From assembly GCA_963667205.1 (NCBI GenBank), contig OY762959.1:1674001-1738000 (forward strand): a DNA stretch of 64,000 nucleotides, given 5' to 3'. The notes under the pieces were generated by a model that saw nothing but the letters and a program-made list of their open reading frames with translations, did no database searches and was not told the origin of the DNA. Within the stretch, counting starts at the first letter, position 1. Each line of letters begins with the position of its first letter. Both the position numbers and the translations under genes were made by a program. Source of the stretch: CF-162 sp963667205. Its GTDB lineage: Bacteria; Chloroflexota; Dehalococcoidia; SM23-28-2; RBG-16-64-32. Positions 8,457-17,248 of the stretch are shown here, one piece after another.

Positions 8457-8535
8457 TATGGTAACCGCGCGTCCCGCACTGTCAACCCGCCTTCCTTGAC
8501 CCTCCCAAGGCATCGCTCTTACGCTGCGAGTCGTA

Positions 8536-9618
8536 ATGGACCTCGCGATCGTCGGACCCCCGTTCGCCGGAAAGACCGCCGTCTTCAAGGCGCTCACGGC
8601 CGGCCATGGCAGCGCCTCGGCGGCCGGCCGTGGCGAGGCGATTGGCGCGGTCAAGATTCCGGACGAGCGCCTGCAGAAGCTCGGCGAGCTTGTTGAGGCG
8701 AAGAAGATCACGCCCGTTGAGGTCATCCTCCACGACCTGCCCGCGCTGTTCGAGCGTGGAGCCGCGCCCTCCGGCTCAGCCGCCGAGGCCCTCGGTCGCG
8801 CCGACGCCCTCGTCCACGTCGCCCGGGCGTTCGAGCGCGACGACGTGCCACACCCGGCGGGCACGATCGACGCCGACCGCGACATCGCCGCGTTCGACGG
8901 CGAGATGCTGCTGAACGACCTCGGCATCGTGGACCGCCGGCTCGAGAAGCTGGACACGACGGCGCGCACCGCCCGGAAGGAAGAACGCGAGGCGGCGCAG
9001 CGGGAGACGGACCTGCTCAGGCGCGTGAAGGCGCACCTCGACGCCGAAAAGCCGCTGCGTGACGTGATGGCCGACGAAGGCGACATCAAGGCGCTCGCCA
9101 ACTTCGGGCTGCTGACGCTCAAGCCGATGCTGGTCCTCGTTAACATCGGTGAGAGTGAGGTTGCCGAGCGAGACGCCATCGAGGCGAAGTTCCGCGAGCG
9201 ATACAGCCGGACGGGCACGTCGGCCGCTGCGATCTGCGCGCGCCTTGAGGGCGAGCTGGCCGAGCTGCCTGCCGACGAAGCGATGGAGTTCCGCGACGAG
9301 ATGGGCGCTGGTGAGGGCGCCACGGATCACGTTCTGCAGGCGATCCAGAAGATGCTGGGCCTCGTCACCTTCTTCACCGCCGGCGAGAAGGACACACGCG
9401 CCTGGACGGTTCCCTCAGGCGCCACGGCGCTGCAGGCGGCCGGCCGCATCCACACGGACATCGAGCGCGGCTTCATCCGGGCGGAGGTGATCGCCTGGGA
9501 CACGCTGCTGGAGCTCGGCTCGCACAAGGAGGCGCGCAAGGCCGGGCAGCTGCGGCAGGAAGGGCGGACGTACGTCGTCCAGGAGGGCGACGTGATCAAC
9601 GTCCTCTTCAACGTCTAG
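8536..9618 (+). CDS. YchF/Obg-like translation-factor NTPase, divergent
   Basis: A 360-residue protein built like YchF/Ola1: G domain, a coiled-coil insertion (about residues 130-180, rich in Lys/Glu/Arg), then a C-terminal TGS domain (TFFTAGEKDTRAWTVPSG to the end, VVQEGDVINVLFNV). The P-loop is GPPFAGKT instead of the usual GLPNVGKS. The specificity motif reads VLVNIGESE, as in ATP-preferring YchF proteins. Ribosome association is known for the family. The start at 8536 has no good ribosome-binding site. It is followed after 8 bases by the VOC gene. Confidence 0.82.
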   Translation: MDLAIVGPPFAGKTAVFKALTAGHGSASAAGRGEAIGAVKIPDERLQKLGELVEAKKITPVEVILHDLPALFERGAAPSGSAAEALGRADALVHVARAFERDDVPHPAGTIDADRDIAAFDGEMLLNDLGIVDRRLEKLDTTARTARKEEREAAQRETDLLRRVKAHLDAEKPLRDVMADEGDIKALANFGLLTLKPMLVLVNIGESEVAERDAIEAKFRERYSRTGTSAAAICARLEGELAELPADEAMEFRDEMGAGEGATDHVLQAIQKMLGLVTFFTAGEKDTRAWTVPSGATALQAAGRIHTDIERGFIRAEVIAWDTLLELGSHKEARKAGQLRQEGRTYVVQEGDVINVLFNV

Positions 9619-9626
9619 GAGTTCAG

Positions 9627-10028
9627 ATGGCGATCGTTAGCCTTCAGCACGTGCAGGTGATCGTCCCGGCCGACCGCGCCGATGAGGCCCGGCGGTTCTA
9701 CGGCGAGTTGCTGGGGCTGAAGGAGTTGCCTCGGCCGGAGTCGCTCTCAGGCGCCGGACGCACGGGCACGTGGTACCGCATCGGCGGGCAGGAGCTGCAC
9801 CTCCGCTTCGAGTCAGACCCGGCCGGCCGGCCCGCCCTGAGCGACGCCCACCCGGCTCTCATCACGGACGACCTCGGCGGCCTGCGCTCGCGGCTCGCCT
9901 CAGCCGGCCTCGCTCTCGAGGAAGCGCTGCCAATCGCGGGGCGGGCGCGCTTCTTCGCCCGAGACCCGGGCGGCAACCGGGTCGAGTTCCTCGCGTTCAC
10001 GGATGCCCGGACGGAAGGCCCGGCGTGA
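9627..10028 (+). CDS. VOC (glyoxalase/bleomycin-resistance) family protein
   Basis: A 133-residue single-domain vicinal-oxygen-chelate protein. Two beta-alpha-beta-beta-beta modules are recognisable: LQHVQVIVP...ARRFYGELLGL at the start and FFARDPGGNRVEFLAF at the end. A metal-binding Glu is likely in VEFLAF and a His at LQHVQV. The reaction is unknown. AGGAG precedes the ATG, and its TGA is shared with the GTG start of the following xdhC-like gene (GTGA overlap), so these genes form an operon. Confidence 0.8.
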   Translation: MAIVSLQHVQVIVPADRADEARRFYGELLGLKELPRPESLSGAGRTGTWYRIGGQELHLRFESDPAGRPALSDAHPALITDDLGGLRSRLASAGLALEEALPIAGRARFFARDPGGNRVEFLAFTDARTEGPA

Positions 10029-10843
10029 CGGACTCGCCCGAAGCGCGCGTCGCCGAAGAGGTGGTCCGCGCGCTGGAAGGCGGCGATCCGGTCCTCGTCG
10101 CCACCGTGATGGCTGCGCCGGAAGGAGAGCAGGAGCGCGTCGGCGCGAAGCTGCTCGTGAGGCAGGACGGCTCGGTGCTCGGCGCGCTCGGCGTCGCGGC
10201 GCTCGACGAGGCGGTCCGGGCCGGTGCGGCGGAGGCGTTCGAGCGCCACCGCGTACACACGCGCTACGTGACGGCGGCGGGCGAGGAGCAGACGCGCCGT
10301 GAGGCGGCCACGGAGACGTTCCAGTTGATGGTGGAGGTACACGAGCAGCCGTGCGCGCTGGTCATCGCCGGCGGTGGCCACGTCGGCAAGGCGCTGTCCG
10401 AGATCGCGAGCCTCTGCGGTTTCCGCGTCACCGTGATCGACGACCGGCCGGAGTACGCCGACCCGGAGCGCTTCCCGGAGGCCGAGCAGGTGATCCGCGG
10501 TCGCTTCGAGGAAGTGCTGGCCGACTACCCGCTCGACAGCACGACGTACGTCGTCGCCGTGACCCGGGGTCACAAGCACGACGAGGCGAGCCTGCGCGGC
10601 GTCATCGGGCGCGGCGCTGCTTACGTCGGGATGATCGGCTCGCGAAGGCGGGCGAGGGCCGTGCTGCAGCACCTGCTGGAAGAGGGCGCGGACCCGGACG
10701 CCGTGGCGCAGGTGCACACGCCGATCGGCCTCGATATCGGAGCCGAGTCGCCGGAGGAGATCGCCGTCAGCGTGATGGCCGAGATAATCCTCATGCGGCG
10801 CGGCGGCGATGGCCGGCCGCTCAGCGAAGGCCGCGGCCGGTGA
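10025..10843 (+). CDS. XdhC/CoxI family protein, full length
   Basis: A 272-residue protein with the XdhC N-terminal domain (VLVATVMAAPEGEQERVGAK) and the C-terminal Rossmann domain (ALVIAGGGHVGKALSEIA, then VIDDRPEYADPERFPEA and GMIGSRRRARAVLQHL). XdhC proteins help deliver or sulfurate molybdenum cofactor for xanthine dehydrogenase-type enzymes. No molybdoenzyme gene is in this window. The start is the GTG inside the GTGA overlap with the VOC gene. Its own TGA overlaps the crcB start in the same way. Confidence 0.82.
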   Translation: MTDSPEARVAEEVVRALEGGDPVLVATVMAAPEGEQERVGAKLLVRQDGSVLGALGVAALDEAVRAGAAEAFERHRVHTRYVTAAGEEQTRREAATETFQLMVEVHEQPCALVIAGGGHVGKALSEIASLCGFRVTVIDDRPEYADPERFPEAEQVIRGRFEEVLADYPLDSTTYVVAVTRGHKHDEASLRGVIGRGAAYVGMIGSRRRARAVLQHLLEEGADPDAVAQVHTPIGLDIGAESPEEIAVSVMAEIILMRRGGDGRPLSEGRGR

Positions 10844-11217
10844 CGCTGCTGGCGGTGGCCGCGGGCGGGGCGCTGGGCGCCGTCGTCCGCTACCTGCTCG
10901 CGGTGCGCCTCTACGGCGAGCTTGGGATCGGCTTTCCGTGGGGCACCATGGGTGTCAACGTGCTCGGCTGCGCGCTGCTCGGCATCGTGCTCGGCTTCGT
11001 CGAGGAGCGAGACGCTTTCTCGCCTGACGTGCGGACGCTGCTGACGGTGGGCTTTCTGGGTGCGATGACGACGTTCTCGACGTTCATCTACGAGAGCTGG
11101 CAGTACATCCGGGACGATGACCCGCTGCGCTCCGGGCTGTACGTCGTGCTCAGCCTGGCGATCGGGTTCGCGGCGTTCGCGGCGGCGCACGCAGGCACGG
11201 TCAGCCTCGCGAAGTAA
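10840..11217 (+). CDS. crcB: Fluoride efflux channel CrcB/Fluc
   Basis: A 125-residue four-helix membrane protein that exports fluoride as a dual-topology dimer. The signatures GGALGAVVRYLL (residues 9-20), WGTMGVNVLGC and LTVGFLGAMTTFSTF (the Na-site and phenylalanine-box loop) are all present. It starts at the GTG overlapping the xdhC TGA. The length is normal. I saw no fluoride riboswitch, which fits its position inside an operon. Confidence 0.9.
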   Translation: MTLLAVAAGGALGAVVRYLLAVRLYGELGIGFPWGTMGVNVLGCALLGIVLGFVEERDAFSPDVRTLLTVGFLGAMTTFSTFIYESWQYIRDDDPLRSGLYVVLSLAIGFAAFAAAHAGTVSLAK

Positions 11218-11233
11218 GAATAGCTTAAGCGCC

Positions 11234-11262
11234 TTGACATCTTAGCCTTTCCTCCATACGCG
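11234..11262 (+). promoter_or_regulatory. Candidate aquaporin promoter
   Basis: TTGACA (11234-11239) is followed after 17 bases by TACGCG, a good -35 with a weak -10, about 30 bases before the aquaporin ATG. Confidence 0.4.
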
Positions 11263-11293
11263 GACGCTTACCAAGAGCCAGTAACCGGAGGCT

Positions 11294-12058
11294 ATGATGA
11301 GCAATTTCGAGCGTTCCGCTGAACCTCTCGGCCTCTCCAGCAAGGACCTCGGCCCGCGGTTGTGGAAGTCCGCCCTTGCCGAAGGAATCGCCGTGCTCCT
11401 TTTCGTCTTCATCGGCGCGGGAGCGGTAGTGGTGACCACCCCGGACGGGCTGACCTTCAGCGCGCTGATCATCATCGCGTTCGCGCACGGTCTCGCCGTC
11501 GCGACGATGGTTGCGATGACGGCGGGGATATCCGGCGGCCACGTCAATCCAGCCGTCACCGTCGCGGCGGCGATCACCGGGCGGATGAAGATAGGCCCGG
11601 GCGTCGTCTACGTCGGTGCGCAGCTGATCGGGGCGGTGCTGGGCGCGCTGCTTCTGCAGGTCGTGCTCGTCGGGGAGGTCGAAGGGAGCCTGGGCGCGCA
11701 CGGCGGCGCTTCGGTGCTGGTGGACGGCGTCAGCGCCGCTGTCGTCGTCGAGGCGGTCCTCACCTTCGTCCTCGTCTTCACCGTCTTCGCGACGGCGATG
11801 GACCCGCGCGGCGGCCTCGGCAACGCAGCGCCGATCGCCATCGGCTTCGCGATTCTCATCGACCACTTCGTCGGCGTGCCGCTGACCGGCGCCTCGATGA
11901 ACCCGGCGCGCTCGTTCGGTCCGGCGCTCGTCTCCGGCGACTGGACCGGCGACGGCCTCGACTGGCTGGCGATCTACGTCGCCGGGCCGGGCATCGGTGC
12001 GGCGCTCGCTGGCGTCGTCTACATGCTGGTCTTCTGGGACCGCGAAGACCCCGCCTAG
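11294..12058 (+). CDS. MIP-family aquaporin
   Basis: A six-helix water or small-solute channel of 254 residues. Both half-helix motifs are intact: GGHVNPAVTVAA (about residue 80) and GASMNPARSFGPAL (about residue 198). The selectivity-filter context ASMNPARSF and the arrangement FVLVFTVFATAMDPR resemble plant TIP-like or bacterial AqpZ aquaporins more than glycerol facilitators. CCGGAGG precedes the ATG. Its TAG shares the CTAG tetramer with the stop of the opposing PPOX gene. Confidence 0.88.
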   Translation: MMSNFERSAEPLGLSSKDLGPRLWKSALAEGIAVLLFVFIGAGAVVVTTPDGLTFSALIIIAFAHGLAVATMVAMTAGISGGHVNPAVTVAAAITGRMKIGPGVVYVGAQLIGAVLGALLLQVVLVGEVEGSLGAHGGASVLVDGVSAAVVVEAVLTFVLVFTVFATAMDPRGGLGNAAPIAIGFAILIDHFVGVPLTGASMNPARSFGPALVSGDWTGDGLDWLAIYVAGPGIGAALAGVVYMLVFWDREDPA

Positions 12059-12580
12059 CCCGCGCGCTGGACCGGTAAGCGCCAGACCGTCGGTGGCCTG
12101 CCTGCGATCAAGTCCGTGAGGCCGTACAGCTCGACCCTGCGGGGCGTCAGCGTGAGCACGCCGAAGTCTGCGCTTTCGACGCCGTCCTGCCAGATCATCG
12201 TCGGGTCGTAGCCGTAGGGCGGTGGCGTGTCCTTGAAGAGGTCCCAGATGCGGCGCTTCTCTGCGGCGTCGTCGGCCCAGCGCGCCGTCGCTTCGACGTA
12301 AACCTGCTCGTGCACCTGGTCCCAGTACGTGAGCGAGACGTTGGCGTTGCGCGCGAGGTGCTTCTCCTTGAGCGAGTGGCGGGTGGCGATGTGACCGACG
12401 GGCGCGCCCGCCGTTTCCCAGATCGGATGCAGGAGCCGCGCGCGGGCGGTCCTTGGTGTCTACCGTAGCGACGGTGCACCAGACGATGCGGCTGACGCGC
12501 TTCGTGAACTCCTCGGCGATCTCGGCGAAGTCCGCCACGACGTTCGTCGGCGCCCGGGTCGGCGTCTCTTCCTGGGTCAT
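12055..12580 (-). pseudogene. PPOX-class flavin reductase-like protein, frameshifted
   Basis: A pyridoxamine 5'-phosphate oxidase-like split-barrel protein. The first frame from the ATG at 12580 gives MTQEETPTRA and RIVWCTVATVDTKDRPRA. A second frame gives LLHPIWETAGAPVGHIATR, NANVSLTYWDQVHEQVYVE and a C-terminus ending at 12055. The switch is at the GC-dinucleotide run at 12436-12444. Restoring one GC unit yields PRARLLHPIW, which reads through perfectly. So this is either a 2-base slippage mutation or a sequence error. The family binds FMN or F420. Confidence 0.75.
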
Positions 12581-12608
12581 GGTTTCGCCCCCTTCGGCTT
12601 CTCGCTGC

Positions 12609-12614
12609 ATAATA
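12609..12614 (+). promoter_or_regulatory. -10 element in the short divergent region
   Basis: CATAAT ends 7 bases before the ATG at 12622 in the 41-base gap between two divergent genes. The downstream mRNA is probably leaderless, as no Shine-Dalgarno sequence is seen. Confidence 0.4.
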
Positions 12615-12621
12615 TAAGCGT

Positions 12622-12930
12622 ATGGACGAAGTGTTCCGCGAGATCCAGCGCTCTCTCGGCGCCGGCGAGCCCGTCGTCGTGGCCACGGTCGCCGAGACGC
12701 GTGGCTCGACGCCGCGGCGGCCGGGCGCGCGTCTGCTCGTGCGCGCCGACGGCACGTTCTGCGGGACCATCGGCGGCGGCTGCGGCGAGTCGGAGGTGAT
12801 CCTCGAGGCTATGGAAGCGCACAAGGACGGCCGGCCGCGCCTGGTCGACGTCGACCTCACGAACCCGATCGACGGCGAGGACAAGATCTGCGGCGGCGTG
12901 ATGAAGGTCTTCGTCGAGCGCATCGGCTGA
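12622..12930 (+). CDS. Stand-alone XdhC/CoxI N-terminal domain protein
   Basis: A 102-residue protein equal to the N-terminal domain alone: EPVVVATVAETRGSTPRRPGARLLV, then GTIGGGCGESEV with the conserved Gly-Gly-Cys, and a C-terminus DKICGGVMKVFVERI. The NAD-binding domain of full XdhC is absent, but the protein ends cleanly. Split XdhC proteins are known near molybdenum hydroxylases; none is nearby here. A CATAAT box directly ahead suggests leaderless expression. Confidence 0.75.
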   Translation: MDEVFREIQRSLGAGEPVVVATVAETRGSTPRRPGARLLVRADGTFCGTIGGGCGESEVILEAMEAHKDGRPRLVDVDLTNPIDGEDKICGGVMKVFVERIG

Positions 12931-13029
12931 CGCGGGGCCGTTGCCCGGCCTGCTCCCCCTACCTTGTCGGCCACCACCGTCTGCGCGTATCCTCAACAGC
13001 GCTCGCAGCGATAGCAGGAGGAACGTCCC

Positions 13030-14070
13030 ATGCGCGCCGTTACATTCCACGGCCCCCTCGACGTCAGGATCGAGAACGTTGACGACCCATCGATCCAGGA
13101 CGCCAACGACGTCATCATCAAGGTCACGTCTTCGGCCATCTGCGGCTCTGACCTGCACGTCTACGACGGTCGCATGCCTCTGCCCGGCAGCGGCTGGATC
13201 ATCGGTCACGAGTACATCGGCGAGGTCGTTGAGACGGGCGACGGCGTCAGCAACCTCAAGCCGGGCGACCGCGTTGTCGGTTCGTTCGTCTCGTCTTGCG
13301 GCGATTGCTACTACTGCAAGAGTGGCTGGCCCAGCGTTTGCACGCAGCAGCAGACGTTCGGTTTCATGACGCTGGCCGGCGCGCAGGCAGAGTTTCTGCG
13401 TGTGCCCAACGGCCACTACACGCTGGAGAGAGTGCCGGACGGCCTTAGCGACGAGAAGGCGATCTTCGTCGGCGACATCTTCGCCACCGGCTACTTCGCT
13501 GCCGACCGGGGCGAAATCAAGCCCGGCGATACCGTTGCCGTCGTTGGCTCCGGGCCGGTCGGCCTCTTCGCGCAGATGGGCGCGTTGACGTTCGAGCCGA
13601 AGCAGGTGTTTGCGATCGACCAGATGCCGGAGCGCCTGGAGATGGCGAAGAAGATCGGCGCCACGCCCATCGACATGTCGAAGGAGGACGCTAAGGCGAT
13701 CATCCGCGACGCCACTGACGGCCGCGGCGCCGACGTCGTGCTCGAGGCAGTCGGCATCGAGACCTCCCTCAAGGACTGCTGGAAATACGTGCGCCCGGCC
13801 GGCACGATCAGCGCCGTCGGCATGTACACGGAGCCGGAGTTCCCGTTCCCGATGTTCATGTCGTTCCTGCGGGACATCACGTTCAAGATCGGCATGTGCC
13901 CGGTCAAGCGCTACATGGGCGAGCTGATGGGGATGATCAACGAGGGCAAGGCCGACCCGTCGCAGATCATCACGCACCGGCTGCCGATGTCGGAAGCGGC
14001 GCACGGCTACGACATCTTCGCCAACCGCAAGGAGAGCTGCGTCAAGGTCTTGCTGGATCCGCAGAAGTAG
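13030..14070 (+). CDS. Zinc-dependent medium-chain alcohol dehydrogenase
   Basis: A 346-residue MDR-family dehydrogenase. Catalytic zinc ligands are C38 in AICGSDLH and the GHE of WIIGHEYIGEV. The four structural-zinc cysteines lie in CGDCYYC and PSVC. The cofactor-binding AVVGSGPVGLFAQMGA is near residue 175. The FAIDQMPERLEMAKK stretch (Asp after the second strand) predicts NAD. The overall pattern is closest to glutathione-independent formaldehyde or threonine dehydrogenase-like enzymes, but the substrate is unknown. AGGAGG lies 8 bases before the ATG. Confidence 0.87.
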   Translation: MRAVTFHGPLDVRIENVDDPSIQDANDVIIKVTSSAICGSDLHVYDGRMPLPGSGWIIGHEYIGEVVETGDGVSNLKPGDRVVGSFVSSCGDCYYCKSGWPSVCTQQQTFGFMTLAGAQAEFLRVPNGHYTLERVPDGLSDEKAIFVGDIFATGYFAADRGEIKPGDTVAVVGSGPVGLFAQMGALTFEPKQVFAIDQMPERLEMAKKIGATPIDMSKEDAKAIIRDATDGRGADVVLEAVGIETSLKDCWKYVRPAGTISAVGMYTEPEFPFPMFMSFLRDITFKIGMCPVKRYMGELMGMINEGKADPSQIITHRLPMSEAAHGYDIFANRKESCVKVLLDPQK

Positions 14071-14073
14071 TGG

Positions 14074-14796
14074 TTAGACCGCCTCCGCTACGATCTGCAG
14101 CTGCAGCGTCGCCTCGTCTTCAACCGAGACGAAGCCGCCGATGCTCGGCGGCGTGATGTCGTAGTCGGCGAAGGCGATCGTCACCGTCGCCAGCGCCGTA
14201 ATCACGTTGGCCTCGCGCAGCGCTTCAACCTCCCACGTCACTTCGTGCTGAACGCCGTGCAGGTCCAGCGTGCCGGTGAGCAAGAGGTCCTGCTGCTGTC
14301 CGTCGGGGATCGTCGGGTCGTACCCGCTGACGTTGGAGACCGTGAACGTTGTCGTTGGGAAGGCGCCCGTCTCCAGCGCTTCCTGCACGCGGCTGTCGCG
14401 GCGCGACTCGTCGCTCACGAGCGTCGTCAGGCCGACGGTGAACTGCGACGTCGTCTCCCCGCCCAGCGCGTCGCCGTCCGCTGTCAGGAGGAACGCACCC
14501 TCGATATCGCTCGTCGTGCCCTTCGCGGTCGACGGCACCGGCAACGATGCCAGCTTCTCACCGACGAAGTACGCCGCCTCGGAGCGGTCAGCGACGATCC
14601 GGAAGGTGAGCCCGCTCGCGTCAGCGTCGTCGCCGTCGGGCGTGGCGGTGGCGTTGACCAGGTCCTGCGGGATTGCGGGCGGCTCGGTGGCCAGCTTGGC
14701 GTCGCTGCGGACGAAGAGCCACCATCCGGCAGCGAGCGCGATAACCGCGACCACGGCGACGCCGGCGATCGACATGAGCAGTCTTGATACGGGCAC
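14074..14796 (-). CDS. Membrane-anchored YceI-family protein
   Basis: A 240-residue protein with one N-terminal membrane segment (about residues 8-29, VAVVAVIALAAGWWLFV) and an extracytoplasmic YceI lipocalin-like barrel. The barrel is shown by FRIVADRSEAAYFVGEKL, the VGLTTLVSDESRRDSRVQ core and a LTGTLDLHGVQHEVTWEV strand. YceI barrels bind isoprenoid-like lipids; the ligand here is unknown. The GTG start at 14796 has GGAGGGG just upstream. Its 3' end lies 3 bases from the convergent alcohol dehydrogenase stop. Confidence 0.82.
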   Translation of the reverse strand: MPVSRLLMSIAGVAVVAVIALAAGWWLFVRSDAKLATEPPAIPQDLVNATATPDGDDADASGLTFRIVADRSEAAYFVGEKLASLPVPSTAKGTTSDIEGAFLLTADGDALGGETTSQFTVGLTTLVSDESRRDSRVQEALETGAFPTTTFTVSNVSGYDPTIPDGQQQDLLLTGTLDLHGVQHEVTWEVEALREANVITALATVTIAFADYDITPPSIGGFVSVEDEATLQLQIVAEAV

Positions 14797-14877
14797 AATC
14801 CCCTCCAGTAGTCGCAGTTGGCTTCAAGGAGCGTATGAAGTCCTCATTAAGGCAACGTTAGAGCGCACCAGACGCCG

Positions 14878-14883
14878 TACAAT
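14878..14883 (+). promoter_or_regulatory. -10 element, probable leaderless Kelch mRNA
   Basis: TACAAT ends 6 bases before the GTG at 14890, placing the likely transcription start at the start codon. Confidence 0.45.
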
Positions 14884-14889
14884 GCGAAG

Positions 14890-15990
14890 GTGACCCGCAT
14901 CGCCGCCGCTTTCGTATCACCAGGCATGATGATCCGGAGGGCGGTTTTCCCGGTCCTGGCTCTCTGCGCGCTCGTGTTTAGCGCGTGCTCCGGCGATGAC
15001 GACGCCACGACCAGTCCGACTCCGTCGAGCGACCCGTCGCCGACCGCTACGGCGTCGCCCACGACGACGGCGACGGCGACAGTGACGGAGCCGGGCAGCC
15101 TTGGCTGGACGTCACTGGCGGCGGTGCCGACGCCGCGCGCTGAGGTCGCCGTCGCCGAGCTGGGCGGCCTCATCTACGTCATCGGCGGCTTCGAGGCCAG
15201 CGGCGCGACGGTGACCACCGTTGAGGTCTACGACCCGGCGACGGATTCGTGGTCGCAGGCGGCGCCGCTGCCGGAGCCTCGTCACCACGCCGCGGCCATC
15301 GGACACGAGGGCAAGCTCTACGTCTTCGGCGGCTACCGGGTCTCCTTCCGCGCGCCGACGAGCACAGTCTACGAGTACGACCCAGGCGCCGATCAGTGGA
15401 CAGAAGTAGCGCAGATGCCGCGAATACGGGGCGGGCACGCCGTAGCCGAGGTCGCGGGCAAGATCTACCTCATCGGCGGCGCCACACCCGGCCCCGTCGA
15501 CGCGCCGGTGAACATCGCCGAAGTAGACATCTGGGAACCGGCGAGCGGCGAGTGGTCTGCAGCCGCTCCTTTGCCGACGATCCGGGACCACCTCGGCGTC
15601 GCTGTTGTCGACGGCCTGATCTACGCCATCGGCGGCCGGATCGAGGTCGACTACGGGCTCAACCTGGATGCGAACGAGGTCTACAACCCGTCGACCGATG
15701 AGTGGACGGCGCTGGCCCCCCTGCCGACGGCGCGTAGCGGGCACGCCGTCGCGGCGCTCGATGGCGTCGTCTACGTGATGGGCGGCGAGGGCCTCGGCGG
15801 CACGTTCGACGAGAACGAAGCCTACGACCCGGCGGCTGGCGCTTGGTCCGCCGCGCCTTTGCTGCCGACGTCCCGGCACGGGATAGGCGCGGCCGTAGCC
15901 GGTGGCCTGATCTACGTGCCTTCGGGCGGCCCAACGCCGGGGCTCTCCGTGACGGGCGTGAACGAAGCGCTGGGCGTCGTTGCGCCTTAG
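14890..15990 (+). CDS. Secreted Kelch-repeat lipoprotein
   Basis: A 366-residue protein. The N-terminal signal sequence ends in a lipobox-like FSAC (Cys about residue 33), and a Thr/Ser/Pro linker follows. About six Kelch blades come next, each with IYVIGG or LYVFGG, a Glu-x-Tyr-Asp and a Trp (for example VEVYDPATDSW), making a beta-propeller. It should be anchored outside the membrane; the partner is unknown. GTG 14890 is favoured by the TACAAT box 6 bases before it; ATG 14926 is an alternative that still keeps the signal. Its stop overlaps the opposing MFS stop (TTAG). Confidence 0.8.
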   Translation: MTRIAAAFVSPGMMIRRAVFPVLALCALVFSACSGDDDATTSPTPSSDPSPTATASPTTTATATVTEPGSLGWTSLAAVPTPRAEVAVAELGGLIYVIGGFEASGATVTTVEVYDPATDSWSQAAPLPEPRHHAAAIGHEGKLYVFGGYRVSFRAPTSTVYEYDPGADQWTEVAQMPRIRGGHAVAEVAGKIYLIGGATPGPVDAPVNIAEVDIWEPASGEWSAAAPLPTIRDHLGVAVVDGLIYAIGGRIEVDYGLNLDANEVYNPSTDEWTALAPLPTARSGHAVAALDGVVYVMGGEGLGGTFDENEAYDPAAGAWSAAPLLPTSRHGIGAAVAGGLIYVPSGGPTPGLSVTGVNEALGVVAP

Positions 15991-17171
15991 GCCGTCCCCT
16001 CAGCGTGCGCCGTCTGCTCGATCGGAGACAGGAGGACCGCGGTGCTCGCCACGGCGAGCGTGGTGAACACAAGCGCCATGCCTGTGTAGCCGAGGGCGGC
16101 GATGGCGCCGCCGCCGCTGGCCGCGCCCACGAGGAGTCCGGTGGCGGCGACGACCGCATAAGTCGAGATCGCCGTGCCGCTTGCGCCGGGCGCCAGCTCC
16201 AGCATCATGTTGGCCAGCGCCGCGATCGCCGGCCCGCGCGAGGCCGCGAAGAGGAGCGCCAGGGCGATCGAGATCGGCGCAACCGACGCTGACGTAATGG
16301 CCGGGATGATCAGCGCCGCCGCCATCACCGTCGACGTGATCGCGATCGAACGCGGGCTTGTTCGCCGGGCCGCGAACGCACCGAAGCCGCCGCCGATGAT
16401 GTAGGCGACGCCAAGACCCCCGAAGACGAGCGAGAGCATCGTCGGTCCGGCGTTCAGCTCGTCTTCGAAGAAGGCGCCGGCGTAGGTGATCATCCCGTAC
16501 CAGACGGAGGCGCTCAGAACCGATGCCAGCAGGACGAGCAGCGCGGCGCGGCTGTTCAGCACCTCGCCGTAGCTGGCTCGATAGTGCTCCCGCAGCGGCA
16601 ACAGGCGCTTTCGCCGGGCCACCGGCGGCAGAAGCTGAGCCAGCAGGGCGGCGGCGGCGAGCGCGATGCCGAGCATCAGGAATGACGCCTGCCAGCCGGC
16701 AAGCGCGGCGATAACGACGACGAGTGGCAGCCCGATGACCGCCGAGACGCCGGCGGGGATGATCATGAGGTTGATCGCGACCTGGCGGTCCTTCTCCTCG
16801 AAATAGTCGGCAACGGCGGCGATGGCGACCGGCATCACCAGCGCGTCGGCGACGCCGGCGAGGATGCGCAGCGCCATGAGCAGCGGATAGCTGGACGTTG
16901 TGGCCACACCCAGCGACGCTGCCGCCATAATCGTGAGACCGACGGTCAGCATCGCCTTGCGCCCGTAGCGTTCAGACAGCGGCCCGAGCGCGATCAGCGC
17001 CGCTACTGTGAATACCGCCGATACGGTCAGCAGCTGGCCGGCCGCGGTCACCGACACGCCGGCCCCATCGGCGACGTCCGGCAGTATCGGCGCGAGAAAC
17101 GTGATGTTCCACGTGCCGACGAAGGTGGCGGCGGCCAACGGGAAGACTATGCGCGGACGGAAGACTGACAT
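15987..17171 (-). CDS. MFS transporter
   Basis: A 394-residue permease with about 12 transmembrane helices. The loop 2-3 signature is GPLSERYGRKAMLTV (about residue 62), and motif C-like glycine-rich helices follow. The arrangement resembles AraJ/YdhP-type drug or sugar exporters, but the substrate is not predictable. No regulator is adjacent on the same strand. The start is 137 bases from the csoR start in a divergent arrangement, so copper-linked control is possible but unproven. Confidence 0.82.
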   Translation of the reverse strand: MSVFRPRIVFPLAAATFVGTWNITFLAPILPDVADGAGVSVTAAGQLLTVSAVFTVAALIALGPLSERYGRKAMLTVGLTIMAAASLGVATTSSYPLLMALRILAGVADALVMPVAIAAVADYFEEKDRQVAINLMIIPAGVSAVIGLPLVVVIAALAGWQASFLMLGIALAAAALLAQLLPPVARRKRLLPLREHYRASYGEVLNSRAALLVLLASVLSASVWYGMITYAGAFFEDELNAGPTMLSLVFGGLGVAYIIGGGFGAFAARRTSPRSIAITSTVMAAALIIPAITSASVAPISIALALLFAASRGPAIAALANMMLELAPGASGTAISTYAVVAATGLLVGAASGGGAIAALGYTGMALVFTTLAVASTAVLLSPIEQTAHAEGTA

Positions 17172-17248
17172 GGATATCGCCCATTGTGCCAGACTCGTGA
17201 GATTCTGCCCCGCCTGTGATCGCCGACACTCCCGCGGGCGTTCGGAGG

